From assembly GCA_900155495.1 (NCBI GenBank), contig FTLJ01001341.1, positions 1 to 13,655 on the forward strand: a stretch of DNA of 13,655 nucleotides. Reading direction: 5' to 3'. Below are positions 1-7,946 of the stretch, piece after piece (the stretch's first letter is position 1; each line of letters opens with the position of its first letter). The notes beneath the pieces are model-generated. The model had not been told where the DNA came from, ran no database searches, and worked only from the letters and a program-made list of their open reading frames with translations. Source of the DNA: Porogramme epimiltina (taxonomy: Eukaryota; Basidiomycota; Agaricomycetes; Polyporales; Polyporaceae). A program made the position numbers and the translations under genes.

Positions 1-40
1 CGCCCCTCCCGCCCCTTTTTCCGCCGCCCCCCGGACACCG

Positions 41-81
41 CCCGCCCCCCCCACCCCGGCCTCTCCCCCCCCCCCCCCCCC
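41..81 (-). other. C-tract cluster: minus-strand G-quadruplex / i-motif candidate
   Basis: C-tracts at 41-43, 45-52, 54-57 and 65-81 are separated by loops of 1, 1 and 7 nt, meeting the G-quadruplex rule on the minus strand. The last tract is a 17-C homopolymer (65-81), whose length should be treated as uncertain in any assembly. Confidence 0.55.
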
Positions 82-510
82 GCCGGCTGCACCGCACCCC
101 GCCGCACACGAGCGGACGGCCATCCCCCGTCCCCCCCTCCCTACTCCACCTTCCACCCTCGTCCTTCGCCCAGGGCCAATTTCATCTCCTTAAGCTCCCG
201 CCCGCCCGTCCGGCCGTACGCGAAGCGTGAGGGCCGAACCGCCGCCTTCTCGCCCGCCGAATCCCCCCTCCCCCCCGCGCCTCCGTCCTCATCTTTCCTC
301 TATATCGCGATGCGCCGCACCGCGCACGGACGTCACGCCCCCCGCACACCCCCCCTCCAGCCAGGCATTCCCCTCCCCTCCCGGCGAGGGGGCCCCCTGA
401 CAGGCCACGCACATCCTCCCACGGGTGCGCACAGCGGGGGCGTGACCGTGGGGCGCGCACGTTCCCGCACGCCGCGTCGTGCACGCGTGTTCGTGGGTAC
501 GCCCGCGCGC

Positions 511-535
511 GGCGTGCGGCGTGCGGCGTGCGGCG
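511..535 (+). repeat. 7-bp tandem repeat GGCGTGC, about 3.6 copies
   Basis: Units at 511-517, 518-524 and 525-531, with a partial GGCG to 535, all identical. It is a short minisatellite in non-coding DNA, and nothing suggests a function. Confidence 0.8.
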
Positions 536-719
536 AGATGCTCGTCCCAGCCCCGGGAGGCAGCCGAGCGCACCTTCTCGATCCTTCCACCGTCCATAGC
601 AGTTCCACGTACGCGCATCGTATGCACGCACGCGCAGCCCGAGTGCTGTGCGTACGCGATGGTGATACAGTGTCCCTACATTCCTCCTGCAGCGCGCGGG
701 TGCAAGCCACGGCACGCCC

Positions 720-747
720 ATCTATCTATCCATCCATCCATACATAC
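720..747 (+). repeat. Tetranucleotide microsatellite (ATCT/ATCC/ATAC), 7 units
   Basis: Seven 4-bp units in order: ATCT twice, ATCC three times, ATAC twice. The single-base variants are grouped, as expected when substitutions arise and then spread by slippage. This type of repeat is normal in eukaryotic intergenic DNA. Confidence 0.85.
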
Positions 748-1100
748 ACGCGCCCCCTCCAGATGTCCCCACAACATTGAATGAATGTCGTCGTCGTCGC
801 CCGCAGCGCGCCCCGGGCCCGCGCCCTAGAATCCTCGCGTGCGCGGCGGCGGGCGGGGCTTCCCTGCGCGCGCCTCCGGCGTCCGTCCCGCACACGCACG
901 CCCGAATGCGGTATAAGCCCGTCGGGCGGCGGCGCCGTCCCTGGCGGCGCACCGCGCGCCGCGTGCGTCGCCGCCCGAGGACGGTCCCCCTACCCCTGCC
1001 GCGCGACCCTTGAAGCCAAAATGCGACGCCCGTCAAGCATGGTGGGTTCGATGGGAGCGCGCGCGAGGGGGACTGCAGCGGCGAGTCGGGCGGGCACGCG

Positions 1101-1560
1101 CACTGACTAACTAACTAGCCAGAGCTTGATTGTGACAGGGTCGCGCGGCACGAGCACCGCATTGCCACCCACCGCGCCCGTGCAGGGTGCGCCGTATGCG
1201 TGTACGCGCTGCCGCTATCCCAATGACTGACTGAACGGCCACGGGGGGCTTCGACGGCTTCGACGCCATCCATCGTCGCTCGCTGTATGCGGGACGAAGG
1301 TGCGGCCAACAGCGCGATCCCTAGATGCCATCTTGCCATGATATTCCATATCCCGCTGGGATATCCGCGCCCTCCCCCCCACTCTACTTACTCCACCCGG
1401 CGATGGGCGAGCGACGACATCTGGGGTTGCACTCAATCCCAGGAGTCAGGACCCTCCCCGTGTATGCGGCTAGCTTCACGGGAAGGTTCAATATGCGCGA
1501 AGACACACACACACCCCCAACGCGAACCGGCCGCGATGCGGCGCACTACTCATCGGCGAT
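1101..1560. other. Moderately GC-rich stretch without a supported gene
   Basis: The GC content falls compared with the flanks (about 58% in the line at 1321-1380, counted by hand). It contains an ACTG/ACTA tetranucleotide run (1102-1117), an AC dinucleotide run near 1503-1514, and a minus-strand GTAAGT near 1384-1389. No open frame here has a recognisable product. Confidence 0.55.
1102..1117 (+). repeat. Tetranucleotide run ACTG(ACTA)3
   Basis: Four 4-bp units, one ACTG and three ACTA. It is a small microsatellite with no further signal. Confidence 0.7.
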
Positions 1561-3230
1561 GACAGCAGCGGTCGCGACGGCGGAGCCGTCGCTCCCGAAG
1601 CCCAGCCCCGCCCGCCGCCATCGTCGCCGCCATCGACTTCGCGTGTGCGGCGCGTGCTCACACGCTCGCAGGTGCGCATGACGTCGCTTACGCACGCGAT
1701 CTCTGGGAGGCAGCAGTAGCAGCGGCGCGAGGGAGGATCACGGCGGCGAACCCCCATCGCCGCGTGCGCGCCCGCGGTGGGGGTCACTTGGAGGGGGGGG
1801 GGGGCAGGCTGGAAGTCCGCACGGCCTGGCAAGGAAGGGAAAGAGGGGAGATGAAGGGACGGCGTTGCGCGCGCGCGCACGCGCGAGCAGACTTTTTGGA
1901 TTTTCGCCCCCCACCCCTGCAAGTCTCCCTGTTGCGAGTGGTGAGTGGTGCTGCCACAACGCCGGTCACGCACGCACATATGCACTGCACCCGCCACTGG
2001 GCCGCGATTAGAGTGTGGCAGAAGAGAGACATCTCGCCGCTCGCCCGCAAGATCGCGCGCGCATCCGCCTTCGAGCGCTCGCCATTCGCCGCCGCGGCCC
2101 ACGACCACTCTGATGAGAGCCTCTCTCGACCCATGGGGAGAGAGATGGAGGGCATCAGGCCGCCTGAGGAAGGCAGAAGCCACCCGGACCATGGATCAGT
2201 ATGCTCAGCGCCCGCGCGGGCACTGACAGCAGGCCGCGATACAGCCATACGTAAGCTAAGCTTTCCAGGCAGTGGACGGTGCGCCGGCGACCATGCCCGA
2301 TGCGGCCGCGCGGGCTCGGCGGACGCTCGCGCGAAGGACGAGCTCCGGGCGCAAGCTCCCCCCGCCCACGATTGCACGAGGGCGAGCGGGGAGGGCCCGC
2401 GCGGGGAGAGCGCAGGAGCGTGATTCGAAGCACCGTGCGCTGTGCGCCTCCACGCGGACAGGCGCGGCGGGAACACACGGGCGCGCGCAGCGGAAGGAGG
2501 AGGCTGGGAGGCTGGAGAACGCGGAACGTGGCGACCGCGGCGGCGAACGCGGCGGACGGCGGCGTGATGTACGTGCCAGGCGTCGGCGCTCGAAAAGAGA
2601 AGCTGGGACAAGGGGAAGTGGGGGGGGGACGAGGCGGGCCAGGCAGCGCGGCGCTCCCGCCTCCGCCGCCGCGACGACGAATTTTTTTAATTTTGGGCGT
2701 GGGGCGGTGGGAGCGCGAGCAGGCTCCCGACAATAGCGCGGGCAGCCCGCGCGGCGGGCACGACAGGGGGGATGGGGAAGGGAGAAGCACCATGGATGGG
2801 TTCGACGGAAGGGAGGGGGGGGCGCGAGAGGGGTTGGGCGGAAACGCGTTCGCACGGGGCCCATTCAGTGCGCGGGTGTTCGTGCGTTCGCGCGCCCTCT
2901 CCCCAACAGCTTCTCTGCGCCGCTCCTTTGGGTGCGCACGGCGGTGCGAGCGTGAGCGTGCGCAGGCGGAGAAATTTTTGAATGGAGCCATTAGCGTTTG
3001 GCCAGGGCTCCCGCGCGGGCGGGCCTGCGCGCCCCCTTCCCCTCGTGCGCGCGCACATGGCGCGGGGCGAGGGGCGAGTGGTGCCCGAACGAGGGCTGCT
3101 AGAAAGTGTTTAGAGAAGTCGGGCGGGTGCACAGCAAGGACCGCTGACGTCGCGCGCGCGGGAGGCAGAATGGGGTGCGTTGTTTGGAGAACGGTGGCGT
3201 AGGAACGGGTGGCCGGCCACTAGCGAGATG
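1561..3230. other. Very GC-rich stretch without a supported gene
   Basis: GC is about 77% in the line at 2521-2580. The + strand is G/purine-skewed from about 2480 to 2840. It contains a 12-G homopolymer (1793-1804), a 20-bp alternating purine-pyrimidine run (1866-1885) and a G-quadruplex motif (2811-2838). Overlapping frames on both strands, the longest 325 codons, translate to Pro/Arg/Ala/Ser low-complexity sequence and give no domain. Confidence 0.55.
2811..2838 (+). other. Putative G-quadruplex
   Basis: G-tracts at 2811-2813, 2815-2822, 2830-2833 and 2836-2838 with loops of 1, 7 and 2 nt satisfy the G3+N1-7 rule on the + strand. Further G-runs lie just upstream (2766-2782). Confidence 0.55.
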
Positions 3231-3800
3231 CGCGCATGATGTTTGTGTGTCTGTGAGGGGTATCCAGAAATACAAGGCGTTTGTGGGAGTGACGACTCGG
3301 AGGACCCGCCGGCGGGAAGGTCAGGGGCCCCAAAATGAGAGTGTGTGATGGGAGTGCTGCCGCGCGCGCCTGGGGAGGGAGGCTGGGATGATATCATGCA
3401 GAATTTGGAGCGCGCGAGGGCGGGCGTCAGCGACATGACGGGGGGAGGGGAGTCGGGACGTTCTGGTGGGATCTGAATCTGACGGATTCTAGGAAGCGAG
3501 AGTTCGGGGGCGAGGGGATGTGGAAGGAGATGTTCGGGCTGGGGAGATGTATGGACGTGGGTGTGGCCCGACGGGCGGCAGTCAGAGGAGAGGGCTGGGC
3601 CCGGGCTTCGAGGATGACAGATGGGACGGCAGGGAACTCGGTGGGCCTGGGCAGGCAGTCGCGGGCGGGCGACAACTGCGAGCGTGCGCTGGCAACGTAC
3701 GACGACGAACAGAACAGAACGTCTGTACCGCGTCTGTATCGCGTCTGTATCGCGGTGACCGCACAGTCAGTTGTGCCCGTTGCCGAAAGCGGTCGAGAGC
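3231..3800. other. Lower-GC island without a recognised gene
   Basis: GC drops to about 52% in the line at 3241-3300, and the + strand is purine-rich to about 3560. A minus-strand frame with a true ATG at 3436 runs to 3110 (108 codons, starting MSLTPALARSKFC). It resembles no family I know and lacks a clear codon bias. The 11-bp tandem repeat at 3721-3753 lies at the right end. The island may be a small gene, a relic or ordinary intergenic DNA. Confidence 0.45.
3721..3753 (+). repeat. 11-bp tandem repeat GTCTGTAYCGC, 3 copies
   Basis: Units at 3721-3731 (GTCTGTACCGC), 3732-3742 and 3743-3753 (both GTCTGTATCGC). The first copy differs by one C/T change. Because 11 is not a multiple of three, copy-number change would break any coding frame, which argues against the array lying in a gene. 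Confidence 0.85.
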
Positions 3801-4560
3801 GCGTGCCCGCGCGAAGCCCTCGCCCAACGTGGACGATAATGAGTCGACCGCAGGCCGTGCGAGCATCAGCGCCGCCGTCTGTCCATATCTGGCATCCGGG
3901 CGGGCGGGCGGGGGCGGGGTGGCGCCGCACGCTTAGCGCGCGCATATGGCGGTATGGGGACAGGGCGCGTCGGGTATCGGGGACAAGCACCCATTGTGGC
4001 CTGCAGCGAGCAATTGTCGAGCGAAAGGAGCGAACAAGGGTGCGCCGCCTGTGCCACCCACGCCGCCCTGCTGCGTTCGCGTCGAGGGGATCCTGGGGAG
4101 GGAAGCGAGGCGCGTACCCGGCGGGCGCCATCAGGGCGCGGCGAGCGAGATTCAGCAACGGATCTCACTCTCCTCTGCGCGAAGTCGCTAGCCCACCCCG
4201 GGCGGCAGCGCGCACGGCAGGTGCACCACCCCGCCGGGAGGTGTGGTCGCCGGTGGCAGCGGACGCAACACGCCCTCCACCCTCCTCGAGCGTGCAGCAG
4301 GTGCAGCAGGCGTGCGCAGGCGGGGCGCAGCGGCGGGCGTCGTGGGCGATAGCAGCAGGGCGCCGGCGGAAGGGGGCCCATGGCTGGTGGGCTGGCCGGT
4401 GGGCTGGGCTGGGAGGGCGGGCTGTGGGATCTGAGAGCTGGGCGAGTACAGCGCCGAGTTTGGACAGGTCGCGATAGGCGGGCGTCTGAGCGGCGGAGTG
4501 AGAGAGGCGAGGATCGGCTCGACAAGTTCGGCCCCTCTTCTCACCAGGGTCCCATCGAGA
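3801..4560. other. GC-rich distal upstream region of the Ecl1-family gene
   Basis: No supported gene. It contains two adjacent GTGCAGCAG units (4292-4309) and the short-loop G-quadruplex motif at 4401-4421. Open frames of up to 319 codons on the + strand and 243 on the minus strand overlap each other and look like products of base composition. Confidence 0.5.
4401..4421 (+). other. Putative G-quadruplex upstream of the Ecl1-family gene
   Basis: Five GGG tracts separated by loops of 2, 2, 1 and 1 nt (4401-4403, 4406-4408, 4411-4413, 4415-4417, 4419-4421). This satisfies the standard G3+N1-7 rule with very short loops, which generally means high stability. It lies about 355 nt before the start codon on the sense strand. 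Structure is predicted from sequence only. Confidence 0.65.
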
Positions 4561-4565
4561 TCGTC

Positions 4566-4590
4566 GTGACCTCCTGTGACCTCCTGTGAC
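4566..4590 (+). repeat. 10-bp direct repeat GTGACCTCCT, 2.5 copies, upstream of the Ecl1-family gene
   Basis: Two perfect GTGACCTCCT units (4566-4575, 4576-4585) are followed by GTGAC at 4586-4590. The array ends about 186 nt before the start codon, so it is well placed to act as a repeated upstream binding site, although slippage could also produce it. It is visible directly; a regulatory role is inference. Confidence 0.6.
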
Positions 4591-4620
4591 GGGGCCAGAT
4601 TTGGCCTAGGCTGGGAACCC

Positions 4621-4628
4621 GAATATTC
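4621..4628. promoter_or_regulatory. GAATATTC palindrome resembling a two-unit heat-shock element
   Basis: GAATATTC is a GAAnnTTC inverted pair, the core arrangement bound by heat-shock factor, about 150 nt before the start codon. A good element needs a third unit at the same 5-bp spacing, and the following bases (GTAAT) do not supply a clean one. An 8-bp site this short can occur by chance. Confidence 0.25.
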
Positions 4629-4685
4629 GTAATTAACGCCAGTACCAGATCCCCCTCCCCGATCCGTCACTGGGAGAGCCTTGCG

Positions 4686-4776
4686 ACTTATAATCCCTTC
4701 CACGCCCCCGCCTCGTCTTCGTTCCCCTCAGGCCCTCCCTCCCCAACCCATACCTTTATCCCTCCCGCCCCTCAAC
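4686..4776 (+). promoter_or_regulatory. Core promoter and CT-rich 5' leader of the Ecl1-family gene
   Basis: A TATAAT box-like sequence lies at 4689-4694, 83 nt before the first ATG. It is followed from 4695 to 4776 by an almost uninterrupted C/T-rich strand without any ATG. Fungal core promoters often place a CT-rich block next to the transcription start, and initiation at a CA inside this block (for example CTCA near 4727-4730) would give a short leader. The start site itself is inferred. Confidence 0.55.
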
Positions 4777-5764
4777 ATGATGGATGCTCTAGACTTGAAC
4801 TGGTGCTTGTCTTGCGGCTGCAAAATCGACTTGGTACGTGTCCCCGCCCCCTTCCCTCACAACCACGCCGTAACACCCCCCCCAGGACAGCCCTTCTCCG
4901 TACTGCTCCCAGAGTTGCATGAACTCTGACGACCCCTCACCCTCCCGTGTCCCTTCCCGCCACACCCTCTCATCCTTCGATCGCACCTCCTTCGATGAAG
5001 ACTACTCCCTCCAAGACGCTTTCCTCGCCGACCCCGCCCCTCCCATGCCGTCCCGTAACTCGTGGATCGGCCGCGGCGACGCGGGCATTCGTGCTTGGGC
5101 TTCTTCTATTCCCCGCGGTCCTCCCTCCGACTGCGAAGACATTCCATCCGCTACTCTTCGCCCAAAGCTGCTCCTTCAACCAAGGACGCCCGTGAAGCCC
5201 TCCCTTTGCATGTCCCGCGCTCAGCCCGCTCCTCCTGAGCCCTCGCGGCCCATTCGCACTCCCCAGCAGTCGCTGCCTTCTCTCGCACGCGACCTCGCAT
5301 CTGTCCCCTCGGCGAGCATGGTGTCGCTCACAACCGGTTCGTCTTCCTACTCTGTCGTCACCCCCGCCACCGGCTCCGAGGTCGGCTCGATACGTGACGT
5401 CGCCCTCCACGCCGCGGCCGACGCACAGAGCAACTTCTTCGGTGGATTTCGCGCGCAACTTCGAGCTCTCGTTGCGCCTCCGTCTCCTCAAAAGGAGACT
5501 CGTCGGTCGACGACGCTGACGAGCCGCGACGTCCACATTGCAGGCGACTCGGACTCGGAGTCCGCTGCTGCCCGCGGCACCTTCAAGGTTCGGAGGCCCC
5601 GTTCCCCCGTCGCTCTCTACTACGCACCGGAGATGGTGAAGCGGAAGGAGATGTCGGCTCAGGCGGCGAAAGAAAACCACCCCGCAACTTCCCGGCGGAC
5701 GGCGACGGACGATCATCCCGCGTACCGCACTCGCGGCCGCAAGGCTTCCCGCGTCCCATCATGA
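4777..5764 (+). CDS. ecl1: Ecl1-family (life-span regulatory factor) zinc-binding protein, two exons
   Basis: Spliced CDS join(4777..4833, 4886..5764), 311 residues. The N-terminus reads MMDALDLNWCLSCGCKID, then after the intron PYCSQSC: Cys10-x2-Cys13 and Cys26-x3-Cys30, with Cys15 as an extra cysteine. This W-C-x2-C plus Y-C-S-x2/3-C pattern at the extreme N-terminus is the hallmark of the fungal Ecl1 family (Pfam Life-span regulatory factor). Fission yeast Ecl1-type proteins bind zinc, extend chronological lifespan and act in nutrient-starvation and sexual-development responses; the biochemical activity is unclear. The rest looks disordered and Ser/Pro-rich. A second ordered-looking block, W79-IGRGDAGIRAWASSIPRGP, lies at about 79-99; Ser/Thr-rich stretch 158-183; acidic-serine patch 239-245; KEN motif 281-283; basic end RGRKASR. 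At 311 residues it is much longer than the yeast proteins of about 80-90. Either Met1 or Met2 could start; both have A at -3, and Met2 has G at +4 and gives an MD start. The exact function is inferred from the family. Confidence 0.92.
4834..4885 (+). other. 52-nt spliceosomal intron in the Ecl1-family gene
   Basis: Donor GTACGT at 4834-4839 and acceptor CCCCCCCCAG ending at 4885, with a TAAC branch-like element at 4871-4874, about 12 nt before the acceptor. The intron sits in phase 0 between Leu19 and Asp20. Reading through it destroys the second Cys pair and hits a stop at about 4927, whereas removing it restores the PYCSQSC half of the zinc motif in frame with the long downstream frame. The next AG (4890) would shift the frame, so 4885 is the supported acceptor. 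Confidence 0.9.
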
Positions 5765-5960
5765 TCGCGCCCATCCACACTCGCCGACGTCGTCGTCCAC
5801 CCGCATAGATGACGCGCGCCCCCTCGCCCGTCTTGTACAGTATTTATCACTCACTCGCCGCTCCGCCTCTCGTCGTCGCATGCTTTGCTGTTTTCTTTCT
5901 CTCCCTCTCGCCACTGGGATTGGCAAAATAAAGAATCCAATCCCCCCCGCCGGCGCCGCG
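5765..5960 (+). terminator. 3' UTR and polyadenylation region of the Ecl1-family gene
   Basis: After the TGA stop (5762-5764) there is a C/T-rich stretch with a TGTACAGTATTTAT segment near 5834-5847. A canonical AATAAA follows at 5927-5932, so cleavage would fall roughly between 5945 and 5960, giving a 3' UTR of about 180-195 nt. No other good signal is seen nearby. Confidence 0.55.
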
Positions 5961-6600
5961 CCCAGCGGCCCAAACCGAGGTCCCCCTACTCTTCTCCACG
6001 ACTTAGCCGGCACACGGACCTCAAAAAGAAGACGCCCCCCTTTACACCCTGCATAACGGACCCTCATCATCTCCCCACTCGTTGGCGTCTTCTGACACCC
6101 TCCTTCCCTCCCCTCCACGCTACCCCCACTCGTATCACTTCTCGCTCCCTCGATTTGTTGGTCTCATTGGCTCCAACCCCCATGCCCACACCTCCCCTCG
6201 TTCGCCTTCACCCACGCACGCCCCTCACTTGTTTCGATCATGTTTTGCCCTCATTCTCTCCCGCGCGGTCTCTACCGCAGTCGCCTGTCTTGCCTGCTCT
6301 GCTTCCAGATTCGCGCTTGCGTAGATCGCGCGGGATTGCATGTTGTTGCCGCTTGTCTTACGACACGGACTGTCTCGCTCGTCGTCTTGTCCCACCCCAT
6401 CCCACTCTGCTCGCATACTCATACTCAACCACACTCACATCAAACCCCATATCCCCCCATAGCATCTCCCATATTCCCCCTCATATCACACATATTCCCC
6501 GCGCGATGGTCGCTTGCCCGGATGTACGTTACACACTCATGTACCACAGTAAACATAGATGCGCCGTAGTCAATGCTTAGAGCCACACTTGAATGGATAC
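5961..6600. other. T/C-biased, lower-GC stretch downstream of the Ecl1-family gene
   Basis: The + strand is strongly pyrimidine-rich (long runs of CCC, TCT, CAC and CAT) and GC falls to about 52% in the line at 6481-6540. A 231-codon frame crosses it, but it starts at a non-ATG codon inside the 3' UTR and encodes Ser/Pro/His/Thr low-complexity sequence, so I do not call it a gene. The block could be a long 3' UTR, a non-coding transcript or promoter-like DNA. Confidence 0.5.
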
Positions 6601-6967
6601 CCTGGATCGCCTGCCAACCAATCGAGTGACGCGTGTGCGGTTCCGTTTGCGTGTTCTGTGTGTGTGCGCGTACACGCGCGTTCGCGTGTGGGCCTCCCTG
6701 CCTGCGTATGTTCTAGGTCTCGGGGTTGCGTAGGCGCTGCGCGCCGAACATACGCGACTGAATGGGGAGGCGTGGACGGCGTTGCCGTCGTCGAGGTCGA
6801 CAGGAGGAGGCGTTGGTGATGGGGCCAGTGCCGCCACCACCCACTGCCCACTCTATGGAGGCCCACTCCACCCACGCTCTTCTCCCGCGTCCGGCGCCTG
6901 GCGACCGGCCGATCGTGTTTCATTTCGCCTGCGCCAGGGTGGACGTAATGCACCCCATTTGCAGGCT

Positions 6968-7005
6968 GGGGGTGCTGATGGGGGTGGGGAGAGGGGGGAG
7001 CGGGG
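6968..7005 (+). other. Five-tract G-quadruplex motif
   Basis: G-tracts at 6968-6972, 6980-6984, 6986-6989, 6993-6998 and 7002-7005, with loops of 7, 1, 3 and 3 nt. Tracts of four to six G make this one of the strongest candidates in the window. Confidence 0.65.
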
Positions 7006-7710
7006 CTGTCGACGTGCCACGACAGGCGGGTTTGTCTTCGTCGTCGTTTGTCGGGCCGCCGCACGTGGCGGATGAGGACGAGGGCGGGGGAGGCGAGGAA
7101 GGAGGCGCCCGCGTGGCCACTCACCGCGCTCGGCCTGGCAGAGGTGACGACGACGACGATCGAACGCAAACGCAAAACGCGAGCTCGGACTCTAAGCGTG
7201 CGGTGCCCCCGACGGGGACGGCGACGGCCCATGGGCCTGCCCCCAGAACCCTCGGCGCCGCCTTCTCGCTCCAGCTCCACCGGCGGCGGACGTGTGGCGC
7301 TCGTCTCCGCCCTCGTCGCTGCCGCCGACCGCGCGCTGCTTCGCGCCTTCTCCTCGCTGGCCTGCCTACCCCTCCACAGACCCCAAAAGCCTCCGCCCCC
7401 GCCCGTTCGGTCTCGCGACTTGTCGTTGGCGTCATCGACGGGGGGACGCTCGTCAGCCCGCCAAGCGCGCACCCCCGCCGCCAAGCTCGCGCTAGCCGCG
7501 ACGCGCTCACAGGGGGGCACGCGAGGAGCTGCCCCGCGGGGGGGATGCTTAGAACGCGCGAAGGGAACGAAGAAACAACAACAGAGCCCGCACCCGTCCT
7601 CATCTGAATGCCGCATCAGCGTGCGCCCCCCTCAGCAGACCTCCCTGCCCCTTCAGATCCCACACCCGCGATCTCCAGGCTCGTCGACCCGTTTCGTACG
7701 CGTGGATCCT

Positions 7711-7744
7711 CCCCCACCCCACCCGACCCCACCGTCCCCTCCCC
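7711..7744 (-). other. Six-tract minus-strand G-quadruplex / i-motif candidate
   Basis: C-tracts at 7711-7715, 7717-7720, 7722-7724, 7727-7730, 7736-7739 and 7741-7744, with loops of 1, 1, 2, 5 and 1 nt. On the minus strand these are six G-tracts. Confidence 0.65.
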
Positions 7745-7788
7745 AGCCGCTCGGCTCCCCTCTCACCCCGCCGCCGCTGCATCCCCGC

Positions 7789-7818
7789 GAACACGAACAT
7801 GAACGTGAACGCGAACAC
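7789..7818 (+). repeat. Hexamer array GAACNN, 5 copies
   Basis: GAACAC, GAACAT, GAACGT, GAACGC, GAACAC. The first four bases are constant and the last two vary by transitions only. Read in the GAA register it would encode an alternating Glu-His/Arg string, but the surrounding frame has no recognisable product. Confidence 0.75.
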
Positions 7819-7946
7819 CGCACTCTCCGCCGCCGGGGGCGCTGCGCCGCGCTCCTGGGCCCAGCGCTCTCGGCCCAAAAAGCACTGAGGAGCCCTTGAG
7901 CTTGAGTCTGCAGCCGCCTCCGAACGGCGAAGCCCCCCCCCCGCGT

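Larger units (their letters stand above)
1..1100. other. GC-rich stretch without a supported gene
   Basis: It begins with C-tracts, continues with CpG-rich DNA, and carries a 7-bp tandem repeat (511-535) and a tetranucleotide microsatellite (720-747). Open frames up to 179 codons occur on both strands, but their products are Arg/Ala/Pro/Gly-rich low-complexity sequence without a domain. They are as expected where stop codons are rare. Confidence 0.6.

Noticed and set aside
1941..2020. GTGAGT followed 80 nt later by GTGTGGCAG, an intron-like pair
   Set aside because: There is no pyrimidine tract before the AG, no clear branch site, and the flanking frames show no coding character.
3110..3436. 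108-codon minus-strand frame (MSLTPALARSKFC...)
   Set aside because: It has a true ATG and reads reasonably, but third-position composition equals the background and no family is recognisable; kept only as a note on the island.
6523..6548. GTACGT ... CACAG pair at the end of the T/C block
   Set aside because: The implied intron is only 26 nt, too short for spliceosomal removal; using later acceptors gives meaningless products.
5885..6580. 231-codon + frame directly downstream of the Ecl1-family gene
   Set aside because: It starts at a non-ATG codon inside the 3' UTR and crosses the AATAAA; the product is Ser/Pro/His/Thr filler from the T/C bias.
6762..7607. 281-codon + strand frame with ATG and G-starting codons
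   Set aside because: It overlaps the minus-strand 348-codon frame almost completely, has no domain, and its first codons are an Arg-rich low-complexity run.
6570..7616. 348-codon minus-strand frame with a true ATG, convergent with the Ecl1-family gene
   Set aside because: Stretches of it look coding-like (for example DDANDKSRDR and ASEEKARSSARS), but by rough estimate about two frames of this length are expected by chance in the window. The rest is Arg/Pro/His-rich with no domain.
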